Assembly (NCBI GenBank): GCA_030549495.1
Contig: JAUIRK010000875.1
Span: 523,501-587,500 of the forward strand
Source: Nectonema munidae
Lineage: Eukaryota > Nematomorpha > Nectonematoida > Nectonematidae
Reading direction: 5' to 3'
DNA: 64,000 nucleotides
Part shown: piece by piece, positions 31,606 to 43,600 of the stretch
Layout of the letters: each line of letters begins with the position of its first letter
Numbering within the stretch: position 1 is the first letter of the stretch
Position numbers and translations under genes: made by a program
The notes under the pieces: model-generated
Seen by the model: the letters and a program-made list of their open reading frames with translations, nothing else
Told to the model about the DNA's origin: nothing
Database searches by the model: none

Positions 31606-34600
31606 CAGGCGCGGATTCAAGAAATGTAAATAGGAGGGGCGCAAAACGTGCACAAGTATGTATTAGCTGTTTTGATGGGGTCTCTTGATGAAAAGTCACC
31701 ATTATCAAAACTCTCTGAATCAAAATCTCTTTAACGAAACCCACAACCTTTCATCATGAAGATAACCAAAATCATAGCATATTAAATAAAACAGGTAAAT
31801 AACTAAAAAAAAGATAGAGGTATTTAAATTAAATTTATTGCAAAAATCCCTCAAAAACTAAATCGTATGTTTAGTTATTTCTCTGCCAAGGGATTGATAA
31901 GAAGCATTCTTCGTGGTTGTTGTCTGGCATACATTTCAACGACTGCATCAACATCAATGTTGATGTCCCGGGATACATAAAGAAGAAGAAGCGCATTTAA
32001 TCTTTCTTCCGTCATAGAACTCCTGGATGCTCCTTTAATATGTTTTAGAGAGGAGTTTCCACGTTCAACTCCACTTGAAGAAACTGCTGTTAGTTGTAAA
32101 AAATGTAAAACTTTAGTAATGTTCGGAAATAGATTTGGACAGGTTCTTATGTCTGATAGCGTGGAAACTAAAGTGGTTGGAGTGTCTTCTTGGCTAAGCC
32201 ATAATTTCTTCCAAAGCTCTAGTTCTTGAGAAAATGTAGAAGAGGATGGTAAGTCGGTATTGTGAAAATCAATACAGTTTCCTCTGTAATTTTGCAAAGA
32301 TTGCTTGGTAGCAAGTAAAAACCACGAAGAGCTGCTTTAGCAAGTGTACTAAATCTGATATCCATTTGTTGTACAACACCATCCACAAATGGTATGAAAA
32401 CTGCTCGTTTGAAATACTCCTTTGCATCTACAGCTTCAATATTATTTCTAAGTGTTTGCTTACTGCATCTTCTAGGAATTGTCATTGAAATGCCAGCTAA
32501 GTTTATCATTTTTTCTGAATTTGAATATATGATATCATATTCAGCTTCATTGGTTCTTGCAGATTTGAGAGTTTCCCTAATCAGTTCTACCATGTTGTAA
32601 GCTTGAATTACGTCCATTTCAGTTCCCTGCAGTTTGTTGCTGAGTCCCATGAAGTATCCAAAAATATATAACACTGTTTGGAAACTGATGATAAATGTGC
32701 AATCTGTTATGCGCTTCATTAGCCCATATGCCTCTGTTACGGCCTTGCCAGCCCATCCGCATTCATAAGAGCCAATTGCATCCAAACATGCAAGTAAAGC
32801 TTCATAAAGATCTTCAAAATCCTGCAGTGTTGTTATTTTTTCTACCCATCGTGTTTCACAAAATATCTTCATTTTTGACTTTGTAATAACACTTTTTGTT
32901 GTCCTTTCTTTGTTGATGGTATTTACAGATTGTTCAAGACGCCTACATCTCTTTGGGGAGATATGAAAAAAAAATTCCGAGTTGTTTTAGTACGTCTAAC
33001 ATTAGATGAATTTCTCGCACCTGACTACTCTTGCAGAGAACAAGATTTAAATCGTGGTTACTGCAGTAATGATATGTTGCTTTTGGAGATATTTCTAGAA
33101 ATTTTGCAGCAAAACCATTGTACTTTCCTGACATGTTTGCTGCCCCATCCACTGTTTGGGAACGACAGAATCCTACATCTATTCCAGCAGTAGAAAGTGA
33201 TTTAATAACATTTTCACAAATGTCCAGCCCCCTTGTGCTTTCACATTGTACAAATTCAAACAACCTTTCGATAGGTTTATTATCCCGTGTATATCGTAAA
33301 ACAATTCCTAGTTGTTCCCAATTGCTTACATCATTTACCTCATCACATTGTAGTCCGAAGTATGGTCCAAATGGCTGTTCATATAATTCTCTAACAATTT
33401 CACTCTGTATATATCTTTTAATGCAACCCAATAGTTCATTTTGACAAGTTTTAGAAGTATATTTTGCATTTTTTTTACAATTTTTAAAATGATCTGCTAA
33501 TATGTAATCCCCAGAGTCTATTCTAAAGTTTAAAAGTTCCTTAAAATTACCATGGTTGTAGTCAGTGCAATTTATTGTGTCGTCATCTCTGTGGCCTCGT
33601 AAGGCAATTCAATAGACTTAAGAATTTTTCGATTCCGTTCTATCCTTTCAGCAGAGCATACGTTTAGTGAGGCATCAACACGCTTAGAAAGATTTTGGTA
33701 TGTTTCGACGAAAGTTTTCATTCTAAACATTGATGACAAGTGATATTCAGTTACACTATGATTTTTTATATCTTCTTTTGCATCTTTCCAATTATTATAC
33801 ACTTCCGTTATGAACTTTTTTCCAGATCGATGTGAATTGTTCGGAAAAAAACGGCATGCAATACAAAAAATGCCGTCTTTTAATTTAGAATAACCAATAA
33901 ACTTAAAAATGTTGAACCACTATCTTTGACAATGCCGTTTCATTTCGCCAGTCGCTTTTCTTTTATCCTTGTATAGTTTTGAGGGAAACTTGAAAGTTGG
34001 TTCTGGAAAGCGCTTCTTAATAAAGTAAAACTTCATCTGATCGTTAGCTTTATGATCAAAAAGACTAATGTCTGGCAAGTTATTTTCAAGTGCTTCCTGT
34101 CTTTCAGTAGAAATATTGTTTTGAGTATGTTCAACAAGAAATGTTGTAGGCAAATCATCAGTATCCATGATTTGACTACTAGGGCCAGCTTCCAAGTTTT
34201 CACTAAAAGTTTCTTTAGTAACAAGTTTGTCTGAGGTTATTTGAATACGTTCGGCATTATCACTTGAAAGTCTTAAATAAAAAGTAAACATATATCTAAA
34301 AAAATTTTTTAAGTGAAAAAAAACTTTTTCTTGCCATCTTCTGTGTTTCTTGATTTGAAGTAATCTGATATTTTTCTTTTGTTCATTATCAAAAAACGAA
34401 TTCAGGAATAGTTACTTGTTTATATAGTAATTAATCAAAAAAAATTTTGATCAAACAAAAATCTAAAAATATTAATCAGAATGATCCAAAATTGTTAATA
34501 CAAAATAATAATTATAACTTACTACGTTTACTCAATATAATAAGTTTATGTATTTCAAACACTTTAAGTCAAATTTGAAGAGTGGTCGTAAAATGAACTT

Positions 34601-34913
34601 TAAGATTTGCAAATAAACAGGCCATGAAACAACTAGAGAAAATTATATTTAAAAAATTTTTATACAGTTTTTTTAAATTAACAAAAAACTTTTTCAAGAG
34701 TGCAATTTCCAAAACATTTTAAAGAGAATAGTAAAAAAATATAGAGAAAGTATTCATTAACTCCATCATTCAAACACAACAAACATTATATTTGAAATTA
34801 AAAAATTTCAAAGTTACACAAAACTAAATAACTTTGCCAGTTATTTTTCAACTTACTTTGATAATTTTAAGGGGGGCGCGCCGGGTGCGCCCCCCCCCTT
34901 AAATCCGCCACTG
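31606..34913 (-). mobile_element. hAT transposon of the TTF-finger/ZMYM1-like group, 8-bp target duplication
   Basis: The direct repeat AACAAAGT at 31598-31605 and 34914-34921 brackets a 3308-bp element. It begins CAGGCGCGGATTCAAG and ends (reverse complement) CAGTGGCGGATTTAAG. The transposase lies on the minus strand in several frames. The terminal G/C runs (GGGGGGCGCGCC) are typical of this group. It is a separate lineage from the BED-type elements at 17753 and 28156. Confidence 0.92.
31875..34291 (-). pseudogene. hAT transposase (TTF zinc finger, DUF4371-like), broken
   Basis: From the N-terminus: 34291-33920 has the run-up to the TTF finger (FPEPTFKFPSKLY). The piece 33802-33572 has NHSVTEYHLSSMFRM. 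The piece 33431-32943 has the catalytic domain with LQCDEVNDVSNWEQLG, VDGAANMSGKYNGF and YHYCSNHDLNLVL. The piece 32872-32219 has FCETRWVEKITTLQDF. The piece 32297-31875 has the dimerisation motif SSGVERGNSSLKHIK, then MTEERLNALLLLYV. Four or so breaks separate them. The order is complete, so this is a full-length but dead copy. Host proteins of the ZMYM1 and THAP12/52-kDa-repressor type derive from such transposases. Confidence 0.85.
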
Positions 34914-34921
34914 AACAAAGT

Positions 34922-35594
34922 TAATAATTCTTTTTTTGACAATCTAACAAGCTTATTGACTAAGTAATTACAGGACTATCCATTGAACTATAGGACCTTA
35001 GACCTTTATTGAATTATAGTACCTTACACTATCATTGACAAGGGTCTTTTTTTTACATAAGCCTCATCTTATGCGCCTTTACTATAGAATGGAGGAAGGG
35101 GCCAACAAAACGTTTTGTGTAGTGGGCATCTTTACTCCCCCTCCCTTGTATGTACGCCTCTGGCTTGTATGTACCTCTTTCTATGAGATTATCACATTTT
35201 GAGATACGTCATATATTGATTTATCGAATTGCAAATTTGAAAAGAATAACTCCAAATTTTTAAATTTTATGAATCTCCTCCTTCTCTAACTTGTTTTCTT
35301 TCACCAACTACGAGTTCGTCAATGATATAAATGAATTAGAACTTTAAGATTACAGTTCCTACTTGGCGTATAAGACGCCCAAATATGGCGGTAGACTTAT
35401 ACACTAAAAATACAGTAAAATAATTTTTATATTTAAAATGCTATTCATTTTTATAAATTTGTTTAGATAAGTTAAAAATATTTGAACTGGATTGCAACTA
35501 TATCATTCCTTGTATATAATATATGATATAAAATCATATAGATGAAGTTGAAAATCCTAGAAAATCAGATATATTTTTTAAACTGCTCTCTTTG
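34922..35594. other. Intergenic DNA upstream of NUDT2
   Basis: AT-rich with a few G-rich patches resembling transposon ends (near 35085-35160). No promoter element can be picked out with confidence. Confidence 0.35.
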
Positions 35595-36023
35595 ATGTCT
35601 GGTAAAAGAATAGCAGCAGGATTTTTAATTTATAGAAAAATAAATTCTGCAATAGAATTTTTATTTTTACAAAATTCTCGCAAAGTAAATCATTGGACAC
35701 CTCCTAAGGGTGAACAATTGAGTGGAGAAAAGTTGATTAATACGGCTCTACGCGAACTAGAAGAAGAAACGGGACTTCAAGAAAATGATTTAGTTATTTA
35801 TTTTGATGTTAACACACAACTAGACTATCTAAGTGATAAAGGCAGGCAGAAAGAAGTTCATTATTGGTTGGCGAAATGTAAAGATCCTGAAGTTATCATT
35901 ACTTTATCTTGTGAACACGAAAAATATGATTGGTTTCCTATCGACGAAGCACTTAAGCTCTCTAAGTTAACACTATTTACCATGTTTATTCATAAATGCG
36001 AAACCTATATATGTAATTATTAA
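35595..36023 (+). CDS. NUDT2: NUDT2, bis(5'-nucleosyl)-tetraphosphatase (asymmetrical), Nudix hydrolase
   Basis: The 142-residue protein would hydrolyse Ap4A to AMP and ATP, clearing a stress-linked nucleotide in the cytosol. The true start is the ATG at 35595 (MSGKRIAAGFLIYRK). The Nudix box is complete, with GEQLSGEKLINTAL followed by RELEEETGL, matching Gx5Ex7REUxEExGU, with the metal-binding glutamates present. Family blocks WTPPKG before the box and VHYWLAK and EHEKYDWFPIDEA after it match animal NUDT2 (147 residues in human). There is no intron. The C-terminal tail (FIHKCETYICNY) is slightly unusual but of normal length. Confidence 0.92.
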   Translation: MSGKRIAAGFLIYRKINSAIEFLFLQNSRKVNHWTPPKGEQLSGEKLINTALRELEEETGLQENDLVIYFDVNTQLDYLSDKGRQKEVHYWLAKCKDPEVIITLSCEHEKYDWFPIDEALKLSKLTLFTMFIHKCETYICNY

Positions 36024-36724
36024 ATATGAACTCTATCTTATCTTTATTTTATTCTAAGCCGAGTCTTTAATACACAGCCAAACTTAGATTACAGGGTTTT
36101 TGTTTCAAAAATTTCCATAATAATATTAAAAGCAAAATAAATCAAAATACTTTTAAAAACTAAAAATAAACTGATACCCAAAATAATAAAATTAGCCTTG
36201 ACAAAATTTTGTAGTTCCCAAATACATCAATACCTTCAATGAAAATTTGGCCAGTAGGGGAGGGGAATAATTATTATCAGAAAGAAAAGGAATTTATTCA
36301 CGTCAGAAAACAAACAATTAGAAACATTTTTGATTGGGTTAACATAAGTTTATTTTACTATTAGCATAGTCCAGATAAAAATTAAAATGAATAATATGTA
36401 TAATATCTAATTTATATCACATTCGTTTCTTCGTCAAAAAACAAAATGGAGGAGGGGGTAACCTTTGTTGACATCTCTTGACAGAGAGCGAAAAGCGGGT
36501 CAAAAAAGATAAAAACTCTTTGAAGTCGTTTGTTATCGATCCAAATTATATAAAAATTACTCCTATTTCCCTTTTTTATGTTTCAATGCCCGTTTTAAGC
36601 TTTTCATTACAATTTATAAGTCAACTAAATAAAAACAAATATATTTTATGTAAAGTCTATTATATTAATTTATTATAAAAAGAACTTAACCCTATTAGTG
36701 CTGGGTTAAATTTATCCGCTCAAG
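36024..36724. other. AT-rich intergenic DNA
   Basis: No further gene recognised. A 66-codon frame at 36478-36678 has no motif. Confidence 0.35.
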
Positions 36725-36946
36725 TGCTGGGGGTTTAAAGGGCCCCTCTTTTTCTCAGATATTAATAAGTTTTTATGAATATTTTTAATATAATATATAT
36801 ATTTTAACTATGCTGAATTCACTGGTGATATTCATTTTTTATGAAAATTAATCAAACCAGTCAAAAATTTGATTTATATTTAACACCTCATTTCAAAAAG
36901 TAACTTTTTATTTAAATAATTATATAAAGTTTTTTACACATATAAA

Positions 36947-38954
36947 TAGGGTGACCAACTTTTGAAATTTTTAAAGGAGGACAAAAAAATTTTAAACTTG
37001 CTCACTAAATTTACACATTACTTTTTTCGTTCTCATAAGCAATCTGTATCGGATTTACACCACACTGAAAAAAGTTATCGTCAATGGTTAATGACAGTTT
37101 TAATAAAAAAAACCTATCATACTCATAGATGTATATTTTGTCAATCTAAAAAATTATTTTATTCATCTGTTAAATTTATTTATTGAACGAATATTTATCT
37201 CATAATCAAACTGGATTGGATATACAAAAGGAAAAAAATTATCGTTAGTGGTTAATGACCGTTTTTATGAAAAAAACCTATCATACTTATGGGTCATCTA
37301 AAAATTTTTTTTGTCATCTAAAAAATTTTTTTATTCACCTGTTAAATTTATTTATTGAACGAATATTTATCAAAATTAAGAATTTTTTTGACAATAGAAG
37401 TATTTTCTGAAATTAATTCAGAAACATCTTGACAAGAAACATTCTTCATGATAAATTTAATCATAATTGCTGCAGATAGAGTTTCAATACTAAGTCTAGA
37501 TTTTTCACAAGTCTAAAAATCATTCATAATAGAAAACACTCTTTCAACAGAAGCATTTGTACCAGGACAACTTAACACAAATTGAATAATTTTCAACAAA
37601 TTATTGTACGGAGTAAAGTTTTCTTCAAATTTTTTATAAATTTCAATCCATTTCTGATCGATGTTAAAGCTTTGACTTTCCCATTGACGAATTTTATTGG
37701 AACTAAGATATCTGTTTACACTTCTTATTTCTTCAAACAAATAATTTTCATCAATTTCTATACTTGGAACTAAATTTATCAAAAAAGAAACACAGCTCTC
37801 AACAGCTTTCCATTTAATGGTTGAGCAGTTTAAAAAACCCATTCAAAAAAGTTGTTACTCGCAAAATTGCTTTCAGACCATTCTTCAACGTACTTAAAAC
37901 AGATTTCGTAAAATGATTCTGCAAAATTACTAAATTTTGCAAGTATTCCTGGATTGCTTTCTTCTATATTTTCCAATCTTTTTTTAGTTTCCCTAGGTAA
38001 AAATTTCTCCTTATATCTTGCTTTGTACTGCTCAACAAACTCATGTAGAATAGTTTCAATTTGCACAGCTGATAAACTTTCATTTTCAATTTTTTGAAGG
38101 GTTTTATGAAAAATGGATGCTTGACTATGAACAAAGAGTAGTAAGGTTTCAGAAAAATCAGACTTGAAAAAAGTTTCCAAAAGTTTTGGGCACTTATCAA
38201 TACTCAAAAAATAAGATCGAAGAGGACTGAACAAATGAATTATTCTTTCTAAAGCTAGCCATCTTGTTTTACAATACCCTAATATTTTTTTTATATTGAA
38301 CATCTGCTTCTTCACAGAATACTTTTTACTCTCACAGTAAACCTACTGAAGTATAAATATATTGTTGTAATTATAAGTTCAACATCCAAAGGCATTGTGA
38401 AACTAGCTGTATTAATTGCGTTAGATAGGATATGAGCATTGCAACCTATACCTAATTTTTTTGTTCAGAAGTGTCTGAAGTTTAGCCAGCACATTTTTTT
38501 CCTTTCCGATTTTTTCCTCCAAAGTTTGTGTTTGTGTTATCAGCAGAAAGTGCTATAACTTTATCACTCAAATTATATCCCTTGATTGTGTTAAACAAAT
38601 GATTTGACAATAAATCATAAAAATAAAAAAGTTGACTGCCTCAAAAAAACGTGGCACACCTGCTAGTAATTGAACTAATAAATTCTGTATGAGTCTAGAT
38701 GATATAGAGATATAAAAATAAATTAAAAAAACAATCTTCTCCTAAATTCTATTATCTAAATTAAACTTTTAGTTTCGTAAGAAAAACAGATTTCAAATTA
38801 ATGTTTTCTGTGGAAATAATTATGCCAAGGTTTTAAAAAGGAGAGACAAAAACCTTTTTTTCAAAAAGGAGGACAATAGGACAAGTTTGAAAGGAGGACA
38901 AGACACAAAAAACGTTGGACTGTCCTTCCAGAAGGAGGACGGTTGGTCACCCTA
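36947..38954 (-). mobile_element. hAT-like transposon inserted into the family C repeat
   Basis: The 2008-bp insert starts TAGGGTGACCAAC and ends GTTGGTCACCCTA, flanked by a short direct repeat ATAAA (36942-36946 and 38955-38959). The duplication is shorter than the usual 8 bp of hAT, perhaps through mutation of the flanks. Near both ends are further inverted blocks (AAAGGAGGACAA and its complement). A tandem duplication of about 170 bp (units near 37075-37195 and 37230-37370) lies in the 3' part. The transposase is on the minus strand. Confidence 0.82.
37513..38315 (-). pseudogene. hAT transposase, C-terminal half, frameshifted
   Basis: The first frame (38315-37830) has GYCKTRWLALERIIHLF and the long helical insertion region. 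The second (37842-37513) ends with IIQFVLSCPGTNASVERVFSIMNDF, the canonical hAT dimerisation motif. The two overlap by a few bases, so a single frame change near 37830-37842 separates them. The N-terminal half between 38320 and 38700 is visible only as scattered fragments, such as one near 38560-38490. Inactive. Confidence 0.8.
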
Positions 38955-40439
38955 ATAAACCCACTTTCAAGTATGTAAAATTCAGTGGTGATATTCATTT
39001 TTATGAAAATTAATTGAACCTGTCAAAAAATTGATTATTATTTGACAGCTCATCTCAAAAAGAAACTTTTTATCTAAATAATTATATAAAGTTTTTTACA
39101 CATATATACCCATTTTCAAGTATGCTGAATTCAGTGGTGATATTCATTTATTATAAAATCAATTAAATCTGACAAAAAATTGATTTATATATGACAGATC
39201 GTGTCAAAATTAAAAATTTTATTTAAATACTTATAGTAAGTTTTTTACACATATATTCAATTTTAAAGCATGCCCGAATTAGTGGTGATGCTTATTTTTT
39301 TTTTTATGAAAATCAATTAAACTTTTCCAAAAAATAGATTAAACCTGTCAATCAATGTCAAATATATAAACTTGAAAATAAATTCTACTTGCAGTATTTC
39401 TCTGCTAATTATTTTCTTAATTTAAACCAACTTTAGGTTTTAATTCATCCAAAATATTTCATTTGTCAGTAAATTAGGTATTTTGATAAAACCTCCATCG
39501 TTTTGGCTACAAATTCGTTATCGGCTGGTAGTCTCTACAACATTTCTTCTATACTTTATACAGTATGTAATTTTACTATTCATTCTATGATGATCGTTTC
39601 TTGGTAGCTCTTTTTTCATTAGAAATTTATTTTCTGCAATCTGTGTTTGAAAAAACTAAGGATTTATTATGAGCTCATTTTTTTCTGCTCTCAAAGCATT
39701 TTGATTAAAGAATCTTCTTGATGAACTTAGGCTGTTTATCAGCATCGTATATTTTATTATCATGTGATATGAAGAGATATTCAACCTGAATATAGTTGTC
39801 AATGGGTCCCAGTTCAAAAGCTTTTCTTCTGATGAAATCATTCGTGATGTTCATTGTTCAATTACAAAAAGTTTTCCACCTTCTTCATCTAAAAGACTCT
39901 TGCTTTCACGCAAAAGGAAAAAGATGGACACATTCAATTTAAATTTAAAATGATCTTAATGGTGACTATATCTCCACATATTGGCATCTGAGGCAGTTTT
40001 GATGACTCTGACTAATGTAAATTTGGCAGAAAAGGAAAAACCTAACAAGGCTTTATTCAGCAAAAAGAGACTATTGAAACAAACACAGAAGTCATAGTAT
40101 TTATACATTTTTTTTGTCAAAATAGCATTCGTATTAGTCAACAAAAATCAGACTAGAATGAGGAAAAACTTGGAGTTAGAATAGAAGCCAAATGCTCGCA
40201 ATCTTCACACATTAGAATAAGACTTGGAGTAAAATAAAATTAGAATAGAAGCCAAATACTTCGTCCACATCACACCCACCACCACTCAAATTTTTCTGTA
40301 AATTTTAGAATCCTAACCGTTCAACTGTTTTACGAATTCTAGAAGAACGTTGGAGGATTGGTTCACACTGAGGCTGTTCTTAGTTAGGATAAGTTTCCAA
40401 ACTAGAGAGAGTTGGCTTTGAGCCTCGATGTCTTTAGTC

Positions 40440-41665
40440 CTTTCTGGAATTTACTTACCATTTTCACTGGGTAAGTTAGTTAAAGAAAAGGTTTCATTGT
40501 TTTGGGGTTTACTTAAACGTGGAAGACGTGCTAAATGCCTTAAAGCAACTGAGTCCTCTTGTCCATTTTGATGACTGATTTTTGCCCCATTGGGGTTAGC
40601 TTCGAGAAGCTTTACAACCTCTCTATCAGGGTCATACTTATTTATGCTATTAAAACGCTTCAGTAACACTTCATCTGGTCCACAAAGTCAATAAGGTAGG
40701 ACATTACTCGAAGAACGCCTTTCAAAAGTGAAGATACCTTCATGAGGGCTGGCATTAGTAGCGGTGCAAAGAAGTGAGCGGATGGCATGCAGAGATTCAG
40801 ATAGAACATCTTGCCAAGCGCTTAGTGGTAACTGCTCGATTCTAATGCTAGCATGATGGTTTTCAAGATAATAGTATTGTATTTTTCACACTGGCTGTTT
40901 ATGAATGAATAATTGAAGGAAATCTAAAAATAGAAAATATAGTGGTTAAGCATTTTATAGTTGTTAGGGAAGTGCTATCTTGACAAAGAAAGCCAAAGGG
41001 AAATCTGCTGTATTCGTCAATAACAGTGAATAAGTAGCGACAACTTGAAGATAAAGGGACTGGTACTTTGAAGTCAATAGAGATATGCTGAAAAGGAGCT
41101 GTGGCTTGAATTAGAATACTTCGAGGTATGAAGAATTCGGGTTTTAATTTAGCACAGACAAGACACTCGGAGTTAACACGACGTACTTCATCAATTGAGT
41201 ATGCCATATTACGCGATCTGACAAAGTGCGAAAATCGTTGAACTCCGAGATAAATTGAGGAATTATGCAGAGATTTCAGTTCCCCCAAAGAAGCAGTAGC
41301 ACCACATGTCCGAGATAAAACATGCGCCATGGTGGCTTCGGTTCCAGAACGATATTTTATATCGTAAGAATATGGGATAAGTTCTGTTTTCCACCACATA
41401 ATTTGGGTTTTTTTAATCTTTCCATGGTTTGCAGGTTTAAACATAAAAAATACTGTTTTCTGGTCAGTGATAATTGTAAAATTCTTTCTCGTTGGAAAGT
41501 TCCTCCATTTACGAACGCATTCAATTATAGCATAAGCTTCTTTCACGACTATATGATTGCGTTTTACAGGAGAGTAATGCTCTAGAAAGGAAGGCCACAT
41601 GTCTGCTAGTCTTTAAGAGTGTGCCTCTGATTGCTTTCTCAGAAGCATCAGTTTCTCCAACAAAG
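40440..41665 (-). mobile_element. Ty3/gypsy-like LTR retrotransposon Pol fragment (fossil)
   Basis: On the minus strand the region carries the end of a retroelement RNase H and then the integrase zinc-binding and catalytic region, followed by a short C-terminal tail. The order fits Ty3/gypsy Pol. It is a partial, broken copy without recognisable LTRs, gag or reverse transcriptase. It directly abuts the LINE RNase H at about 41,660. Its G+C content is higher than the surroundings. Probably moderately old. Confidence 0.75.
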
Positions 41666-43600
41666 GAGATCGTTAATGATGTTTTGAGCGTCTGTGTAAA
41701 GATTGATTTGACTAAAGTTGTGACGATATGTTTTGATGTTGTCTAATAGATGGCTGCAAGCGGCTAAAATTGCTAACGCTTCTGTTTCATAAGATGAAGT
41801 GTTGTTGTCGGTGTGAAGGACTTCGTAGAAAAAGAGGGTTAATGAGTTTGTGATAAAGAAGGCGTATGCACCAGTAGCATGGTGAGAGGATTTGGAACCG
41901 TCAGTAAAGATGAAAAGATTATATGGTGAGTGGGGATTAGTGCGTTGCATTTTGATTAGTTTGGTAGCAATGTTTTTATGTTTGCATAGGGTTAATGTGT
42001 AGGGTAATTCATCTGAAGGGTTGAAATGGAAGATTGGATGGATTTCAGATGATATGGAATAGTGAGCTAGGTTTGGTATGTACTTGGCACATATGGTTTC
42101 GTAAAATGAGAGTATAAGGGATGAAGTTTAGTAGGGTGGGGTGAAAACGTGAATGGGGCTCATGGATTTGAAAATTTTCGAGTATAGTGTTACTAGAGTT
42201 AGGTGTTTGTATAGAATTGGTAGAGTGTGTGTAAGGAGTTCAAGTTTTGAGGTAGGTGTGGTGTGATACGCGTTAGTGATTGTGAGGAGACAGGTATGGT
42301 GAATTTTATTGTGAATAATTCTAGTATTAAGCAGCTTTAGGGAGAAACCCCAGGAGAGGATACCGTATTGAATTATGGGTAAAATAATTTATGTATAAAT
42401 ATATTTTGAAATTTTCGGGTTTAGTCCCCATTTGTAGGAGATGGCTTTCTTGAAGGAGAAAATGATAGGCGTGAGTTGAGTGTGTAGGTTTTTGATGTGT
42501 GCTGAGAATTTAAGGTTTGATTGAAAAATGACTCCGAGATATTTTATTTGGGTTACTGGTGTGATTGGTGTGGATGAAGGCATGACAAGGGGTTGTGGTA
42601 AGATTCTTTTCCTAATGAAATGTATGATGTTAAGTTTACTCTGGTTAAATTGAATTTTGTATTTAGAGGCTATGGAGTTAATATTCGTCAAAAAGGTGGT
42701 AGCGTTGTTCAAATTGGTTTCTTGGTCGTCGTTTGAGAAGGTAAAGAGAATATCGTCAGAGTAGCATTTTGCGAAGTTTGAGTTGGAATTAATGTGATCT
42801 AGGAGTGGATTGATGAGGATGAGCCATAAAATGTCTGAGAGGCAGCCGCCTTGGGGGGTAGAGAGCGAGAGTTGTTTTATGTAAGTGTTGTTGTTGTCAT
42901 GCAGGATAAGTATGCGTTTATTAAGATAGCTTAGATTGAACTTGCTGAGGTATAAAGGGTAATTGTTTTGGATTAAGTTGAATAGAATTGCGGGATGCCA
43001 ACCAGAGTTTAAAGCTTTATCAAAGTCTGGAAAGGTTGTTGTTGCAATTTTTCGATGGTTTAGTGTGTTTTCCAAGAAGAGAGTTAGGCGTGAGAGTGCC
43101 ATTTCAGTATTTTTGTTAGGGAGATAGGCAAATTGATATGGATGAATGAGATTCTTTCTGCAAATGTGGTGTAGAAACCTTTTTCGTAAAATTCGTTCTA
43201 GTACTTTGCCAAGAGATGGTAAAATCGAGATGGGGCGCCAGTTTTTAATTTTGTTGATGTTTCTGTTGGGTTTGTGGATTAGCACTAGCTTGCTAATTTT
43301 CCAAATGTTTGGAAAAAAGCAAAATGTTAGACATGTATTGTAAATGTTGATGAGATGAGGTTGTAAGATATGGTATGATTTTTTGATGTGCCTGGGAGAG
43401 ATGAGGTCTAGACTATGAGAGGATTTTCATTTCATATTGTGAACTGTACGATTAAGTTCAAATTTGGTAATGGGCTGAAAAGGTATTGGTGAGTTGTGTG
43501 AGAGTTTATGATGAACAGTGTGCCTAATAATAGTGTTCAAGGGGTTGTCTGAGTTTTCATTGTCGGTTGGAAATAGTATGTTAAGGAAGTGAGGAAGTGA
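41648..43600 (-). mobile_element. LINE of the I superfamily (RT plus RNase H), truncated at both ends
   Basis: On the minus strand, a reverse transcriptase (43285-42389 and upstream to about 43600) has NWRPISILPSLGKVLERIL, LSTPQGGCLSDILWL and the catalytic CYSDDILF. The following thumb region reads IQYGILSWGFSLK. RNase H at 41950-41648 reads LFIFTDGSKSSHHATGAYAF, then SSYETEALAILAACSHL and LYTDAQNI, with the D-E-D residues present. The RT-RNase H order defines the I superfamily. A TGA near 43428 interrupts the frame upstream of RT, and one or two frame changes separate RT from RNase H. The base composition is C-rich on the coding strand and unlike the host DNA around it. The endonuclease and ORF1 are missing. 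Confidence 0.82.

Larger units (their letters stand above)
36725..40010 (+). repeat. Family C repeat, copy 2, interrupted by a hAT element
   Basis: The left end (AAAGGGCCCCTCTTTTTCTC) and the first unit (GCTGAATTCACTGGTGAT at 36812) run to 36946. The repeat resumes at 38955 with ATAAACCCACTTTCAAG and the remaining units (anchors near 38980, 39123 and 39270). It continues with the unique right half to about 40010 (GCAAAAGGAAAAAGATGGAC). Without the insert the copy would be about 1.28 kb with four units, like copy 1. Confidence 0.8.
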
